A DNA stretch of 64,000 bases from Acidobacteriaceae bacterium (GCA_003134435.1 PLBE01000136.1:1-64000); one strand, 5' to 3'. Positions 1 to 9,988 are shown, numbered from the stretch's first letter. The notes: generated by a model not told the origin, from the letters alone. Numbers and translations are program-made.

Positions 1-1018
1 TCACAATCTCCGCGTACGAGCCCTGGAACTGGTCCGGATTCGCCCGCTCGGAGAGCTGCCCGCCCTTGGCGAAGTCGCTCATGCGCAGCATTTCTTTCTG
101 TAGCCCCTGCAACGCCACCGCGATGTTATTGATGCCCTGCTTCATCTTCTCGTGGTCGCCCTTATAATTTTGGGTAATCAGTTCGTCGATCTTGCCGTTC
201 GAGACCTGGGCGAGGACCCGCGTGCTTTCCGCCAGCGGCACCAGGATGGCATCCAGCATGCCGTTCACGCCGCGCACCATTTCCGCGTACGTGCCCCGAT
301 GCTTGCTGGCATCGGCCCGCGTCTCCAGTTTGCCGTCCGCCGCCGCCGCCGAGAGCATGAGTGCGTCCGCCACTATGGCATCGAGTGCGCACATCGTGTG
401 GGTCAAGGCGGGAATGACGGTATCGTTCTCCGAGCGCTTGCCTTCCTTCTGCAGTTCGAGCAGATCGTTCCTATAGTCTCCCTTGCCTAGGTTCTCGACG
501 ATCTTGACCACGTGCTTGACTCGATCCCCAGTAAGGTTGGTTGTCTTTGCGAGCTCGGCGAAGATCCCCTGGTACGAGCCTTCAACCCTCGCGGTGTAAT
601 CGTTCACCGCCATCCGCTGCAGGATCTTGTTCGCCTCGACCAACCCGCCGAGACCGTCCACGCAGCTGTTGAGATTGCTCTTGAGGGCGTTGAAATCGCC
701 CTTGTACGTATCCGTGATCTTGGCGGGAATGTCGCCCTTTGAGATCTGCTCCACGCACCTGGCGGCAAGAGTCAGGGGGCCGACGATGGCATCCAGCGTG
801 GCATTCATGCCCCGCACAATCTCCGCATACGCACCCTGGTGCTTGCTGGCATCGGCCCGGGTGTCGAGTTTGCCTTCCGCCGCCGCCGTCGACAGCATGA
901 TGGTATCCGCCAGCAGCGCATTCAGCTCCTGCTCCGTGGCCCCACCGTCGTTGTTATGGTCCTGCGAAAGTTTCTCGGTAATGTTGACGTTCTTCTTCTC
1001 GATCTGCGCGCTCTTCAT
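1..1018 (-). CDS. HAMP-array chemoreceptor-like protein, N-terminal part (cut by window edge)
   Basis: Reading frame open from ATG at 1018 to the window edge (339 residues visible), with AGGAG 8 nt before the ATG. The visible part is soluble, without signal peptide or membrane segment. It is built of repeated HAMP-like units: a block with AAAEGKLDTRAD at residues 45-56 returns as AAADGKLETRAD around residues 222-233, with intervening units such as KITDTYKGDFNALK. Such poly-HAMP arrays are known from cytoplasmic chemoreceptors and from some hybrid kinases. It follows cheA and cheW on the same strand, so a methyl-accepting signalling domain is expected beyond the edge, but that part is not visible. 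A hybrid histidine kinase is the alternative. Confidence 0.8.
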   Translation of the reverse strand, partial: MKSAQIEKKNVNITEKLSQDHNNDGGATEQELNALLADTIMLSTAAAEGKLDTRADASKHQGAYAEIVRGMNATLDAIVGPLTLAARCVEQISKGDIPAKITDTYKGDFNALKSNLNSCVDGLGGLVEANKILQRMAVNDYTARVEGSYQGIFAELAKTTNLTGDRVKHVVKIVENLGKGDYRNDLLELQKEGKRSENDTVIPALTHTMCALDAIVADALMLSAAAADGKLETRADASKHRGTYAEMVRGVNGMLDAILVPLAESTRVLAQVSNGKIDELITQNYKGDHEKMKQGINNIAVALQGLQKEMLRMSDFAKGGQLSERANPDQFQGSYAEIV

Positions 1019-1159
1019 TTTCCATTCTCCTGGTATTTATCTTGGTATCGGTGCCGGTATCGATGTCGGTGGCGGGGTTGCTTTGAAAGTAAGGTCACGA
1101 TCTGCGGGCCTTGGGATCACGACGGACGGCAATCAAATCGCGCCCGCCGATGCAGCCCT

Positions 1160-1621
1160 TCAGGGATCCCTCTCTCCCGCCCCCGTGACAGCTTCGGCCA
1201 CGTTCACCGCGCGTTCCGTGTCCAGCACCAGCAGCAGACGGCCGGGCAGTTTGTGGACGCCGTGAATCATCTCCCGCTTCACTCCCTTCAAGGTCTCCGG
1301 CGGCGCCTCGAAGGTCTTCTCCTCAACCTCGATGACATCGCCGATTTCGTCCACCAGCAGGCTGAGCGCTCCGTCATCCGTGCGCACCACGACATTCATC
1401 GGCAACTGGTCCACTGGTCGCTCGCCCATGCCCAGACGCCGCCGCAGATCGATGGCCGTGACAATCTGCCCCCTGAGGTTGATCAGTCCCCGTACTACCT
1501 GCGGCACCAGCGGTACCCGCGTCATCTCTTGATACCGGATCACTTCCTGAACCTGCCGCACGGGCACGCCGAAAAAGTGCCCCTCGATAAAAAACGTGCA
1601 AAACTGCTCGCTCTGCGCCAT
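1160..1621 (-). CDS. cheW: CheW-type coupling protein
   Basis: 153 residues covering one CheW domain. Visible signatures are the N-terminal EQFCTFFIEGHFFGVPV strand, VQEVIRYQEMTRVPLVPQ, and GLINLRGQIVTAIDLR, the hallmark 'NLRG..V..IDLR' motif of CheW. CheW is a cytoplasmic adaptor joining the CheA kinase to receptors. It lies 73 nt downstream of cheA and upstream of the receptor-like gene, so the three probably form one operon and a dedicated signalling array. No cheY, cheB, cheR or flagellar gene is visible here, so the output (motility, pili or other) cannot be told. Confidence 0.93.
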   Translation of the reverse strand: MAQSEQFCTFFIEGHFFGVPVRQVQEVIRYQEMTRVPLVPQVVRGLINLRGQIVTAIDLRRRLGMGERPVDQLPMNVVVRTDDGALSLLVDEIGDVIEVEEKTFEAPPETLKGVKREMIHGVHKLPGRLLLVLDTERAVNVAEAVTGAGERDP

Positions 1622-1639
1622 GAAATCCTTTGCTCCTTA

Positions 1640-1663
1640 ATTCCGCTATTCCGCGATTCCGCT
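1640..1663. repeat. 8-bp tandem repeat, 3 copies (ATTCCGCN)
   Basis: ATTCCGCT, ATTCCGCG and ATTCCGCT stand head to tail in the cheA-cheW gap. A further ATTCCGCGATT lies at 1697 in the 3' end of cheA. One of several 7-8 bp microsatellites in this window. Confidence 0.8.
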
Positions 1664-1694
1664 GCAGCCCCTGGTCCCTGGTTTCCCGTTTCCC

Positions 1695-4121
1695 TTATTC
1701 CGCGATTGCGGCCTTGGAAAAGCCGGGATCGGCCGCCCGCACCACGCCCGGCACATCGAGCATGTCGGTCACCCTCTGCTGCACCACCGCCGAGCCCAGA
1801 ATCCCAGGGCGCTCGGCCATGCGATCCAGCACCACGTCCTCTTCCACAATGTCCAGAATGCGTTCGACCACCAGACCCACGCTCCGTCCCCGCTCGGCAT
1901 AGACCACCACCTGTAGCGGGCCTTCCCCATCGCCGGACTTTTCGCCGGCATCGCCTTCCGGCAGATCCACCGCCTCCGCGATCCGAATCAAGGGCATAAT
2001 CTGACCCCGGTACTGCACCACCTGGCGCCGCCCCGCGCTCTCCACCTTGCTGCGCGCAAACTCCTCCAGGCGCGCCACCAGCGCCAGTGGAATCGCCATG
2101 CGTCCGCGTTCCCCCGTCTGAAAAAGCAATAGTGTTTGCCGATTGCCCCCGGTTTTTCCCGCCGCCGACGGCTCCTTGGCGGCCACGGCGCGGTCCTGCA
2201 GTTCGCTGATGACATTGGCCTTCTGCGCCAGTCCCAGCGCGTCCAGGATCAGCGCGACTTTCCCGTCGCCCATGATGGTAGCCCCGGCAAACGCATTCAC
2301 CCCTTTGAGTTGCTTGCCGAGCGGCTTGACCACGATTTCTTCGGTATCGTTGATCTCGTCCACCACCAGGCCGAACGGCCGCCCCTCCGCCTGCAACACC
2401 ACGATGTTCACCGCATTCCCCTCATCCGAGCCCGCTTCCGCCACCCCGGCCAGCTCCAGAACCCGGCTCAGATAAACCAGAGGCAGCAGGCGGCCGCGCA
2501 ACCGGTGCACGGGAGCGCCCTGCACCATTTCAATGCCGGTACGCGCCTGGTCATGCGCCAGCCGTACCAGTTCGAGCAGGCTCACCTGGGGAATGGCGTA
2601 ACGATCGCCGCTGCAGGTCACTACCAGCGCCGGGATGATGGCCAGTGTCAGGGGAATCTTGACGCGAACCGTCGTGCCCCGGCCCGCTGTGGATTGAACG
2701 TCCACGGTGCCGCCAATTTTTTCGACGTTCGTCTTCACCACGTCCATGCCAACGCCGCGCCCCGACACATTTGTCACTCTCTCCGCAGTGGAGAATCCCG
2801 GCAGAAAGATCAAATTGAAAATTTCCCGCTCCGTCATGCGAATCGCCTGTTCGGCGGTGATCACGCCGCGCTCCACCGCTTTCTTGCGCAGGCGCTCCGT
2901 GTTCAAGCCCGCGCCGTCGTCGCTGATCTCGATGTTGACCTGCCCGCCCTCATGAAAGGCCCGCAGCGTCAGTCGGCCCACTCGAGCCTTACCCGCCTTT
3001 ACCCGGTCCTCGGGGAGCTCGATGCCATGGTCGACGGAATTGCGCACCAGATGGGTCAGCGGGTCCTTGATCGCCTCGATAATGGTCTTGTCGAGTTCCG
3101 TTTCCTTGCCCTCCATCTCAATACTCACCTCTTTGCCGCAACCAAGGGCCACGTCCCGCACGGTGCGCGGAAACTGGCTCCAGATGTTCCCGATGGGCTG
3201 CATGCGGGTCTTCATCACTCCCTCTTGCAACTCCGTCGTGATCAGATTCAAGCGCTGCGACGCGGCTAGAAAGGCTGTGTCTTTCATGCGGTTGGCGAAT
3301 TGCAGCACCTGGTTGCGCGCCAGCACCAACTCCCCCACCAGGTTCATCACCTTGTCCAGCAAGCCGACATCGACCCGGATCGTGCTATCCGAGGCCGCCG
3401 TCGGCGGACGCGAGGACTGCTGCACCCGCAGGGCATCCACCACATCGGACGGCCCCGTCGCTCCATGTTCCACGAGAATCTCGCCGAGGTGGCGCGGATC
3501 GCCTTCATTCTGCCGCTTGACCGCGAGCAGAATTTCCGTCGAGGTTACCCCGGCCTGCTGCATCAAAATTTCGCCGATATTCCGCGGCAATCCAACCGCG
3601 CTGCTCGCCTTCGCGGGCGCCGGCGCAGACACGCTCACCTTCTTCTCCTCCGCCTCGACTCGCTCTACTGACTCCACTGGCATTGCGGAAGCTATGGGCC
3701 CCGCGAACTCGGTCGGCGCTTCACCTGGCGCTGCGGGCGCCTGCTGCAGCCGGGTGAGGGTCGCGATCAGCGCGGAATCGTCGCGCTCGCCTTCCTCGCC
3801 AGCCGTCTCGATCTGGCTCAGCATCTGGCGCACTGCATCGACCATGCACAGCAGCGCCGTGGTGACCTCCGGGTCCAGCGTCACCTGCCGGTCGCGCAAC
3901 CGGCTCAACAGGTTCTCCCCTACATGCGCTACCGCTTCCAGTTTGTTGAAACCCAGAAATCCACAGGTTCCCTTGATGGTGTGGATGGTGCGAAACACGC
4001 TGCCAAGCGCATCGCGGTCTTCAGGGTTTTTCTCCAGACCGACCAGTTCCCGGTCCAAACGGTCGAGGTTCTCGTAACTCTCGACCAGAAACTCTTTGAC
4101 AATGCCGTCCGAATCATTCAT
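1695..4121 (-). CDS. cheA: chemotaxis histidine kinase CheA with two CheW-like domains
   Basis: 808 residues from ATG 4121, preceded by GGAGA; an upstream in-frame start would add 28 low-complexity residues and is less likely. Order: HPt domain (1-105) with phosphoacceptor His47 in RTIHTIKGTCGFLG; a linker; a small helical unit around 180-235 (IGEILMQQAGVTSTEILLA, HLGEILVEHG) not part of textbook CheA; dimerisation region (245-310); HATPase with N box NSVDHGIE (361-368), DDGAGL (401-406) and GRGVGMD (454-460); then a CheW-like domain (about 495-630) and a second one (about 670-800). CheA autophosphorylates under receptor control and phosphorylates response regulators. The double CheW tail and the extra linker domain suggest an alternative signalling pathway rather than plain flagellar taxis. 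First gene of a cheA-cheW-receptor set. Confidence 0.95.
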   Translation of the reverse strand: MNDSDGIVKEFLVESYENLDRLDRELVGLEKNPEDRDALGSVFRTIHTIKGTCGFLGFNKLEAVAHVGENLLSRLRDRQVTLDPEVTTALLCMVDAVRQMLSQIETAGEEGERDDSALIATLTRLQQAPAAPGEAPTEFAGPIASAMPVESVERVEAEEKKVSVSAPAPAKASSAVGLPRNIGEILMQQAGVTSTEILLAVKRQNEGDPRHLGEILVEHGATGPSDVVDALRVQQSSRPPTAASDSTIRVDVGLLDKVMNLVGELVLARNQVLQFANRMKDTAFLAASQRLNLITTELQEGVMKTRMQPIGNIWSQFPRTVRDVALGCGKEVSIEMEGKETELDKTIIEAIKDPLTHLVRNSVDHGIELPEDRVKAGKARVGRLTLRAFHEGGQVNIEISDDGAGLNTERLRKKAVERGVITAEQAIRMTEREIFNLIFLPGFSTAERVTNVSGRGVGMDVVKTNVEKIGGTVDVQSTAGRGTTVRVKIPLTLAIIPALVVTCSGDRYAIPQVSLLELVRLAHDQARTGIEMVQGAPVHRLRGRLLPLVYLSRVLELAGVAEAGSDEGNAVNIVVLQAEGRPFGLVVDEINDTEEIVVKPLGKQLKGVNAFAGATIMGDGKVALILDALGLAQKANVISELQDRAVAAKEPSAAGKTGGNRQTLLLFQTGERGRMAIPLALVARLEEFARSKVESAGRRQVVQYRGQIMPLIRIAEAVDLPEGDAGEKSGDGEGPLQVVVYAERGRSVGLVVERILDIVEEDVVLDRMAERPGILGSAVVQQRVTDMLDVPGVVRAADPGFSKAAIAE

Positions 4122-4578
4122 AGGAATACCGTCTCCATCGGCTTCGCCTGACTCGCGCTTGAGTGCGAAGGTGCCGGGCGGTCTCGATCTTCCATTTCCA
4201 CGCACAAACCCTCGACGGGCATCCCGACTCCATTAAGAAGCCTTCACAATGCAGCTCAATCATTGCTGAGGAGAGCAGTCGCAGGGCCGAAACAACGCGC
4301 GCCTGTCCCCTTCGGCAGTTTCCAAGGGATGTGCCAGCTCTCCCGCGGCTGGACTGCTTTGCGGGCCTTATACCCTATTCTGTTTTGTGGTTGGCGCTAC
4401 GACTTTAGGACCGGCAAGGAGCCGCAGGCCGGGTGCTCCTTCGCGGGTTGCCGAAAACTCGGCCTTGGAGTTGGCTTCGGGTGGCGCAACGCTTCATCAC
4501 TGCACCGGTTAGTAGGGCTTCAGCCCTGAGGCGGAAACGATACGCTCCAAACAATCATCTTCGGATGAATTGGCCTCT
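4122..4578. other. intergenic region upstream of cheA
   Basis: 457 nt between cheA (leaving leftwards) and the end of ilvN. No convincing gene. It should hold the cheA promoter, which I could not pick out. It contains a small palindrome at 4512-4526. Confidence 0.6.
4509..4530. repeat. small extragenic palindrome AGGGCTTCAGCCCT
   Basis: AGGGCT-TC-AGCCCT is a perfect 6-bp inverted repeat without a T run, so not a terminator. A neighbouring stretch near 4541 (GATACGCTCCAAACAATCA) resembles one near 10990 (CATACGCTCCACACAATCA), suggesting a dispersed intergenic element. Confidence 0.4.
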
Positions 4579-5124
4579 TTATACCGAATACGCAACCCCG
4601 TCAGGCGCGTCATCCATTGTATTTTCCGTCCTGGTGGAGGCGGCAGACTTGCTCCCGCGTCGCATCGCCACAATGCCGGTCCGCACCATCTCCAATACAC
4701 CATAAGGACGCAACAATTCGAGCAGTCCGTCGATCTTCTCTTCCGCACCCGTGATTTCCAGAGTCAATGATTCCGGAGCGACATCCACAACTCGCGCCCG
4801 AAACACGTTCGCCAGTTCCAGCACGTGCGAGCGCGCCTCATGCGTCGCCGCCACCCGGATCATGGCCAAGTCGCGAATGATCGCCGGTTGGTTGGTAATG
4901 TTCTCGACCAGCAACACGTTCACCAGTTTGTAGAGATTCGCCTCAATCCGGCGCGCCTGATCGCGATCGGCATCGACCGTAATGGTCATGCGCGACACCT
5001 CCGGTTTCTCCGTTCGCCCGACCGTCAACGAGTCGATATTGAAGGCGCGGCGGCGAAACAATGATGCCACGCGGGTGAGAACACCCGGCTTATTCTCGAC
5101 GTAGACCATGAATGTATTCAGCAT
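4579..5124 (-). CDS. ilvN: acetolactate synthase regulatory (small) subunit
   Basis: 181 residues. Begins MLNTFMVYVENKPGVLTRVASLFRRRAFNIDSL, the ACT domain that binds valine in IlvN/IlvH, followed by the conserved VGRTEKPEVSRMTI segment and a C-terminal domain ending the usual length. It activates the large subunit and confers valine feedback inhibition in isoleucine, valine and leucine synthesis. It lies 107 nt downstream of ilvB on the same strand, so it is cotranscribed. The last 25 residues (SAASTRTENTMDDAPDG) are a low-complexity extension beyond the family core. Confidence 0.93.
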   Translation of the reverse strand: MLNTFMVYVENKPGVLTRVASLFRRRAFNIDSLTVGRTEKPEVSRMTITVDADRDQARRIEANLYKLVNVLLVENITNQPAIIRDLAMIRVAATHEARSHVLELANVFRARVVDVAPESLTLEITGAEEKIDGLLELLRPYGVLEMVRTGIVAMRRGSKSAASTRTENTMDDAPDGVAYSV

Positions 5125-5204
5125 GTTTTGTTGTTCGCCTTTCTCAGTTGCGAACTGGCGTGAGTCATTGCTGTACTTAGGTATTGAATCATTAGGTTGA
5201 ATGT

Positions 5205-5228
5205 CTCAATGACTCAATGCCTCAATAA
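5205..5228. repeat. 8-bp tandem repeat CTCAATGN, 3 copies, between ilvB and ilvN
   Basis: CTCAATGA, CTCAATGC and CTCAATAA lie head to tail in the ilvB-ilvN gap, with related TGAATCATT and TTGAATG stretches just before them. Confidence 0.75.
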
Positions 5229-5231
5229 AAT

Positions 5232-6998
5232 TCACTCGTCCTCCGCCGTCTCCACAATCGGACTGGGCCGCCGAATCATATCGTGTAGTGCCGCCCCTGC
5301 CGCTACCATCGGATACACGGTGTCTTCCTGTTCCACCTTGAAATTGATCAGCACCGGCCCCTCGTACTGGCGCGCCGAACGCACCGCAGGTACAACCTCG
5401 GAACGCTCCGAAACCGTCATGCTGCGGATGCCGTAAGCCTCCGCTAACTTTACGAAATCAGGATTCAGTAAGGGCGTGGCCGCGTAGTTGCGGTCATAGA
5501 AAAACTCCTGCCACTGCCGCACCATGCCCAGAAATCCGTTGTTGATGATGGCGATGTGGACCTTCAGATTTTCCTGCACCAGCGTCGCCAGTTCACACAT
5601 CGTCATCTGAAAACCGCCATCGCCGACAATCACCCAAACCTCAGCCTCAGGACAAGCAACCTTGGCTCCAATGGCGGCAGGCAGCGCGAATCCCATCGTC
5701 CCCAGTCCGCCGGAAGTAATCAGCGAGCGCGGATGCTCATGCTTGTAATACTGCGCTTCCCACATCTGGTGTTGCCCGACGTCGGTCACGACAATGGCGT
5801 TGCCGTCTCGCGTCTGCCGCCACAAATCATTAATCACATGCGCTGCATAAAGGTGGCCGCTGTCGGGCAGGTTCTGAATGTCGCGCACCGCCGAATCCCC
5901 CTTCAGTTTGTCGATATGATCCAGCCACTCGCTGCGATCAATCGATTCCACCCTCGGCATCAATGCCAGCAGGACTTCCTTCAGATCGCCGACCAGGGGC
6001 ACATCGACCTTCACATTCTTATTGATCTCCGCCGGATCAATCTCAATGTGGATCTTCTTCGCGTTGGGCGCGTAATTCTTCAGGTTCCCGGTAACCCGGT
6101 CGTCAAACCGCATCCCGAAAGCCAGCAACAGATCGGCCTCCTGAATCATGTGATTCACCCACGCCTCCCCGTGCATGCCCATCATGCCCAGATTCAGCGG
6201 ATGCGACGCCGGAAACGCCCCCAGTCCAAGCAGCGTCAGCGCCACCGGAATTCCCGCGCGCTCGGCAAAATCGCGCACCTCGCGCATGGCTCCGGAAATC
6301 ATGATGCCGTGCCCGGCAAGAATCACGGGGCGCTTTGAATTGTGGATCAACTCCAGGGCTCGCGCATACTCCGCCGGAGCCGGCGACAGGTCGGGGCGGT
6401 ACCCCGGCAGTTGCGGCTTGGCCGCTTCCCAGTCGAACTCCCACGTGCCCTGCTGCGCGTCTTTCGTGATGTCGACCAGAACTGGACCGGGACGTCCCGA
6501 CTTCGCCACGTAGAAAGCTTCGCGAATCGTGCGCGCCACTTCGCTCGCATGCGTCACCAGATAATTGTGCTTGGTGATCGGAAGCGTCACGCCCGTGATG
6601 TCGGTCTCCTGAAACGCGTCCGATCCGATCAACTTGCTCCCTACTTGCCCGGTTATACACACGATCGGCGAGGAATCAAGCATGGCCGTTGCGATTCCGG
6701 TAACCATGTTGGTCGCGCCCGGCCCCGAGGTCGCAATCGCAACTCCCACTTCCCCACTGGCGCGTGCATATCCGTCTGCCATGTGGGTCGCGCCCTGTTC
6801 GTGGCGCACCAGCACGTGATGAATCTTGCTGTGCTTCAAAGCGTCATAAGCCGGTAAAATGGCGCCGCCCGGGTAACCAAAAACGACCCGCACACCTTCA
6901 CGTTCCAGACATTCCCAGAGAATACTGGCCCCGGTCATCGTCGTCTTATCCTTGCTCGCATTGTTCGAGCTCGTGGTTGTTATGGTTTGATCCGTCAT
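5232..6998 (-). CDS. ilvB: acetolactate synthase catalytic (large) subunit
   Basis: 588 residues, normal for the family. Thiamine-diphosphate enzyme making 2-acetolactate or 2-aceto-2-hydroxybutyrate from pyruvate, the first common step to branched-chain amino acids. Seen: GASILWECLEREGVRVVFGYPGG at the N-terminus, the catalytic Glu in VRHEQGATHMADGYAR, the FAD/middle domain, and the ThDP motif GDGGFQMTMCELATLV...NNG near the C-terminus. The first 20 residues (Thr/Ser/Asn/Lys-rich) are a disordered extension. Upstream lies a 369-nt leader with a terminator-like hairpin. Operon with ilvN. Confidence 0.96.
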   Translation of the reverse strand: MTDQTITTTSSNNASKDKTTMTGASILWECLEREGVRVVFGYPGGAILPAYDALKHSKIHHVLVRHEQGATHMADGYARASGEVGVAIATSGPGATNMVTGIATAMLDSSPIVCITGQVGSKLIGSDAFQETDITGVTLPITKHNYLVTHASEVARTIREAFYVAKSGRPGPVLVDITKDAQQGTWEFDWEAAKPQLPGYRPDLSPAPAEYARALELIHNSKRPVILAGHGIMISGAMREVRDFAERAGIPVALTLLGLGAFPASHPLNLGMMGMHGEAWVNHMIQEADLLLAFGMRFDDRVTGNLKNYAPNAKKIHIEIDPAEINKNVKVDVPLVGDLKEVLLALMPRVESIDRSEWLDHIDKLKGDSAVRDIQNLPDSGHLYAAHVINDLWRQTRDGNAIVVTDVGQHQMWEAQYYKHEHPRSLITSGGLGTMGFALPAAIGAKVACPEAEVWVIVGDGGFQMTMCELATLVQENLKVHIAIINNGFLGMVRQWQEFFYDRNYAATPLLNPDFVKLAEAYGIRSMTVSERSEVVPAVRSARQYEGPVLINFKVEQEDTVYPMVAAGAALHDMIRRPSPIVETAEDE

Positions 6999-7367
6999 GC
7001 GACCTCCCGACCGCGTCTACCAGCGTTTCGCATCAAGGCATCGCTTCGGCGATACCACCAGTGCGAGAAATCAACCCGCCCCTTGAAGGGCAGAACCTCG
7101 GAAACTGCGCCAAAAAACAAAGCCCACCTAGCCACTTCTCTGGCGGGTGGGATTCGCGAGCACTTATCTTTTCCGCGTTCTATCCGCTCACTTTCTCCCC
7201 CGCACCTGGACCGACAGCCATACCGGTAGCTCGGGTATCTTGCAGGTAAGTCGCCGGAAACTCCGTCTCTTTGTCACATTTACACCCAGTGAAGGATTGA
7301 AGTGATACTACCGAACCGACCGTCCGGTTGGCAAGTGGAAACTCCAAAGTCGTCTCCCCTAGGGCTT
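6999..7367. other. intergenic leader between the Ser/Thr kinase and ilvB
   Basis: 369 nt, no credible gene. Holds the terminator-like hairpin at 7111-7151. A 63-codon frame here has no run of Ile, Leu or Val codons, so it does not look like a classic attenuator leader peptide. Confidence 0.6.
7111..7151 (-). terminator. intrinsic terminator or attenuator upstream of ilvB
   Basis: On the minus strand CCCACC pairs with GGTGGG (with an inner CCA/TGG pairing), followed directly by CTTTGTTTTTT. It sits 217 nt beyond the stop of the kinase gene and 113 nt before the ilvB start. It may end the kinase transcript or act as an ilvB attenuator; the sequence does not decide. Confidence 0.65.
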
Positions 7368-9785
7368 TCACTGGCCCTGCCTCTCACCCGACGCTCGCAC
7401 CACCTCCTGGCATTTGCCGGCAGCCGTCAACACTTTGTCAAAAGCTGGATCGGTGCGAAGCTTGGCCAGCAGCGGATCGTAAAGCAGATTGTCGTGCGCG
7501 CAGTAGTTCTGCTCGACTGCGCTCTGCAGCAGGTGAAGAGCGGCTTGCTTCTTGCCACAGTAAGCGAGGAGCGACCCCTGGTAGTACCATGTCTCGGCGT
7601 CAGGTTCGGTGGGCAGGCTTGTTTCCGCGTCGTGCGCCATCCGGTCCAGATCCGCCGCCGGCCGTAACTGCAGGCAGGACTCCAGCAAATCGCGGTGGTA
7701 GCGAGCCGTCCTCGGCATACGCTGCACGGCTTCGCGCGCTTCCGCGACCTTCCCCTCTCGCAGCAGGATCGACGGCATCACATACGCAGCCCACTCCGAA
7801 CCAGCGTCCAGTCGGACAAAGTCCGCGGCCCGTTCCGTCTTGCCCAATTCCATAAACGCCCAGGCGCACGAGCGAAAAGAATAGTTACCCGGGTCGAGCT
7901 TCAGGGCGCGGTCGCATTCATCGGTCGATTGCTCCAGCATCCCAGCATACCGATAAACATAGCCCATCGCGAAGTGGGCTTCGGCGCTCTCGGGACGCCG
8001 CGTGACCATGGCCTGCGCCGCCTGGTAGGCCTTGCCCAGTTCCCCTCGCTCCACCCGGTTGGCGATCAACTGTCGCGCGGCTACTACCCGGTTCGGATCA
8101 AGCTCCACGGCACGTTCGCAGGCCTGATTGGAGCGCTGGAACATCGCCTCGCCGCCATCGGAATAGTCCGCGTCATAGTAGCAGCGCAAGCCGAGCTGTT
8201 CCCAGGCAGGCGCGTAGTTTGGGTCCATTTGTACTACATGCTCCAGCACCGAAATAGCATCCTTATTGGGTCCGGGATCGTGGGCCAGCGCCAGACTATG
8301 GAGATAGAGATCGTAGGCCTCGGGGTCTTTCGGACGCGTGCCGGTATCCAGGAAACCGCCGGATGCGCCGATCGCCGGCAGCAGTCCCTGTCGGATCTGG
8401 GCATCCACTTTGTCTTGCATCGCGATCAGATCCTGAGCCGGCGCGGTGACGCTGGTCTGCCACAAAAGCCGGTTGCCCTCCACCTGGATCGCCTCCAGCG
8501 TAATCCGCAGGTTTTCGCCCTGCTTCAGAACGTGCCCGGCGAGAACGGTAGCAACGTGCAGTTCGTGACCCGCCTGTTGCGGATCGATGTCATTGCCTGT
8601 AAATTTTCGCGTGGCCGCCGAGGGACGAACGTCCAGCGTCCGAGTATAGGTGAGCGTGTTAGCGATTTCATCGGCCAGCGCGGAGCGCAGAAACTCGACA
8701 CTCACGTCGCCGTTGATATTTTGCAGCGGCAGCACAGCAATCGTGTTCTTCGCCGCGCCCGCACCCGCAATTTGGCGCTGTTTAAACCACCACGCTCCGA
8801 TCGCAACCAACACCGTCAGCAATACCGCGCTTAGTCCAAGCAGCAGATAAGTGGAGAACTTACTCGACGTCTGAAACGTACTCGTGGCGATGCGATAGGG
8901 CAACACCGGCCGCCGCCGCGCTCCAGTTCTGGTCAACCCCGATTCGGTTTCTTTCCGCAACGACTGCAGATCGGCCTTCATGGCCAACGCGTTCGGGTAG
9001 CGATGCCCGCGGTCCTTCTCCATCGCGCGCCCAATGATGCCTTCCAGATCCTGCGGAAGCGCGGGATTGAGACTGCGCGGTGACACCGGTTTCTGATTCA
9101 GCACCGCATCCAGCGTAGTGATCACGTTGCCCGTCGCAAAAGGCTTCTTGCCCGTGGCCATTTCATACAGCACCACGCCGAGCGAGAACAGATCGCTCCG
9201 CGGATCCAGTACTTCTCCCCGCGCCTGCTCCGGAGACATATAAACCGCCGTACCCGGAATCACGCCCACCGCCGTCAGGGAGTCTTCCAGCACCGCGTCG
9301 CTCGAATTCGTGTCGCGCGCCGATTTGGCCAATCCGAAATCGAGAATCTTAGTCTGCCCCGTCTGCGCCACAAATATATTGGCCGGCTTAATGTCGCGAT
9401 GAATAATCCCCTTGGCATGAGAAGCCGCCAATGCATCCGCCACCTGAATGCCGATGTCCAGAATCTCATCCACTTCCATCGGCTTCCCCCGCATCCGCTC
9501 CTTCAGGCTGATGCCGTCCAGTTTCTCCATCACAATGAAGGGATGGCCCCCATTGTCGTCGATATCGTGAATGGTACAGATGCCGGGATGGTTCAACTGC
9601 GATGCCGCGCGGGCTTCACGCACGAAGCGGTCCAGCGACTTGCGGTCGTGGGCCATGTCCTCCGGAATAAACTTTAGGGCAACATGACGGGACAGGCGCG
9701 TGTCTTCCGCTTCGTAGACCACGCCCATTCCGCCACCACCGAGCTTTCCCACAATGTGGTAGTGGGAAACTGTCTGGCCAATCAT
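7368..9785 (-). CDS. membrane-anchored Ser/Thr protein kinase with C-terminal TPR sensor
   Basis: 805 residues. Hanks-type kinase domain 10-280: glycine loop [16 protein letters not shown] (13-28), ATP-binding Lys38 (VALKFI), catalytic HRDIKPAN with Asp131, DFG Asp149, MSPEQARG activation segment end. A single membrane segment (about 313-333, [18 protein letters not shown]) follows. Then a domain starting [14 protein letters not shown] that resembles the CadC/TolB-N-like module often found between kinase and TPRs, and several TPR repeats to the end. Cytoplasmic kinase with extracytoplasmic sensing part. Substrate unknown. Such kinase-TPR proteins are expanded in Acidobacteria. Convergent with nothing; its start lies back to back with the REC-GGDEF gene. 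Confidence 0.93.
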   Translation of the reverse strand: MIGQTVSHYHIVGKLGGGGMGVVYEAEDTRLSRHVALKFIPEDMAHDRKSLDRFVREARAASQLNHPGICTIHDIDDNGGHPFIVMEKLDGISLKERMRGKPMEVDEILDIGIQVADALAASHAKGIIHRDIKPANIFVAQTGQTKILDFGLAKSARDTNSSDAVLEDSLTAVGVIPGTAVYMSPEQARGEVLDPRSDLFSLGVVLYEMATGKKPFATGNVITTLDAVLNQKPVSPRSLNPALPQDLEGIIGRAMEKDRGHRYPNALAMKADLQSLRKETESGLTRTGARRRPVLPYRIATSTFQTSSKFSTYLLLGLSAVLLTVLVAIGAWWFKQRQIAGAGAAKNTIAVLPLQNINGDVSVEFLRSALADEIANTLTYTRTLDVRPSAATRKFTGNDIDPQQAGHELHVATVLAGHVLKQGENLRITLEAIQVEGNRLLWQTSVTAPAQDLIAMQDKVDAQIRQGLLPAIGASGGFLDTGTRPKDPEAYDLYLHSLALAHDPGPNKDAISVLEHVVQMDPNYAPAWEQLGLRCYYDADYSDGGEAMFQRSNQACERAVELDPNRVVAARQLIANRVERGELGKAYQAAQAMVTRRPESAEAHFAMGYVYRYAGMLEQSTDECDRALKLDPGNYSFRSCAWAFMELGKTERAADFVRLDAGSEWAAYVMPSILLREGKVAEAREAVQRMPRTARYHRDLLESCLQLRPAADLDRMAHDAETSLPTEPDAETWYYQGSLLAYCGKKQAALHLLQSAVEQNYCAHDNLLYDPLLAKLRTDPAFDKVLTAAGKCQEVVRASGERQGQ

Positions 9786-9988
9786 TCCGGGAGCCTCAGT
9801 GCCGTCGGCGGTAATGTTAGGCTGCGGCCTCAGTCCGGGTCAACTCTCCCATCCTGTCTTCGCCGCCAGCTCAACTCGTTTCGCACTGTCTTTGGCTGCG
9901 TTGAACCCGCCAGGACAGGCTGAGCTTGCCTCGACACGCCTGCCGGAGTACGCTTTTCTTGCCCGAGGCCACTTCCGGACCAACCGTC

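Noticed and set aside
839-1999. Long plus-strand frame (386 aa) over the cheW/receptor region
   Set aside because: Antisense to cheW and cheA; Pro/Arg/His-rich translation typical of high-GC shadow frames.
2136-4077. Several plus-strand frames up to 377 aa
   Set aside because: Antisense to cheA with composition of shadow frames.
7180-7371. 63-codon frame as ilv leader peptide
   Set aside because: No run of Ile, Leu or Val codons and it overlaps the kinase gene end.
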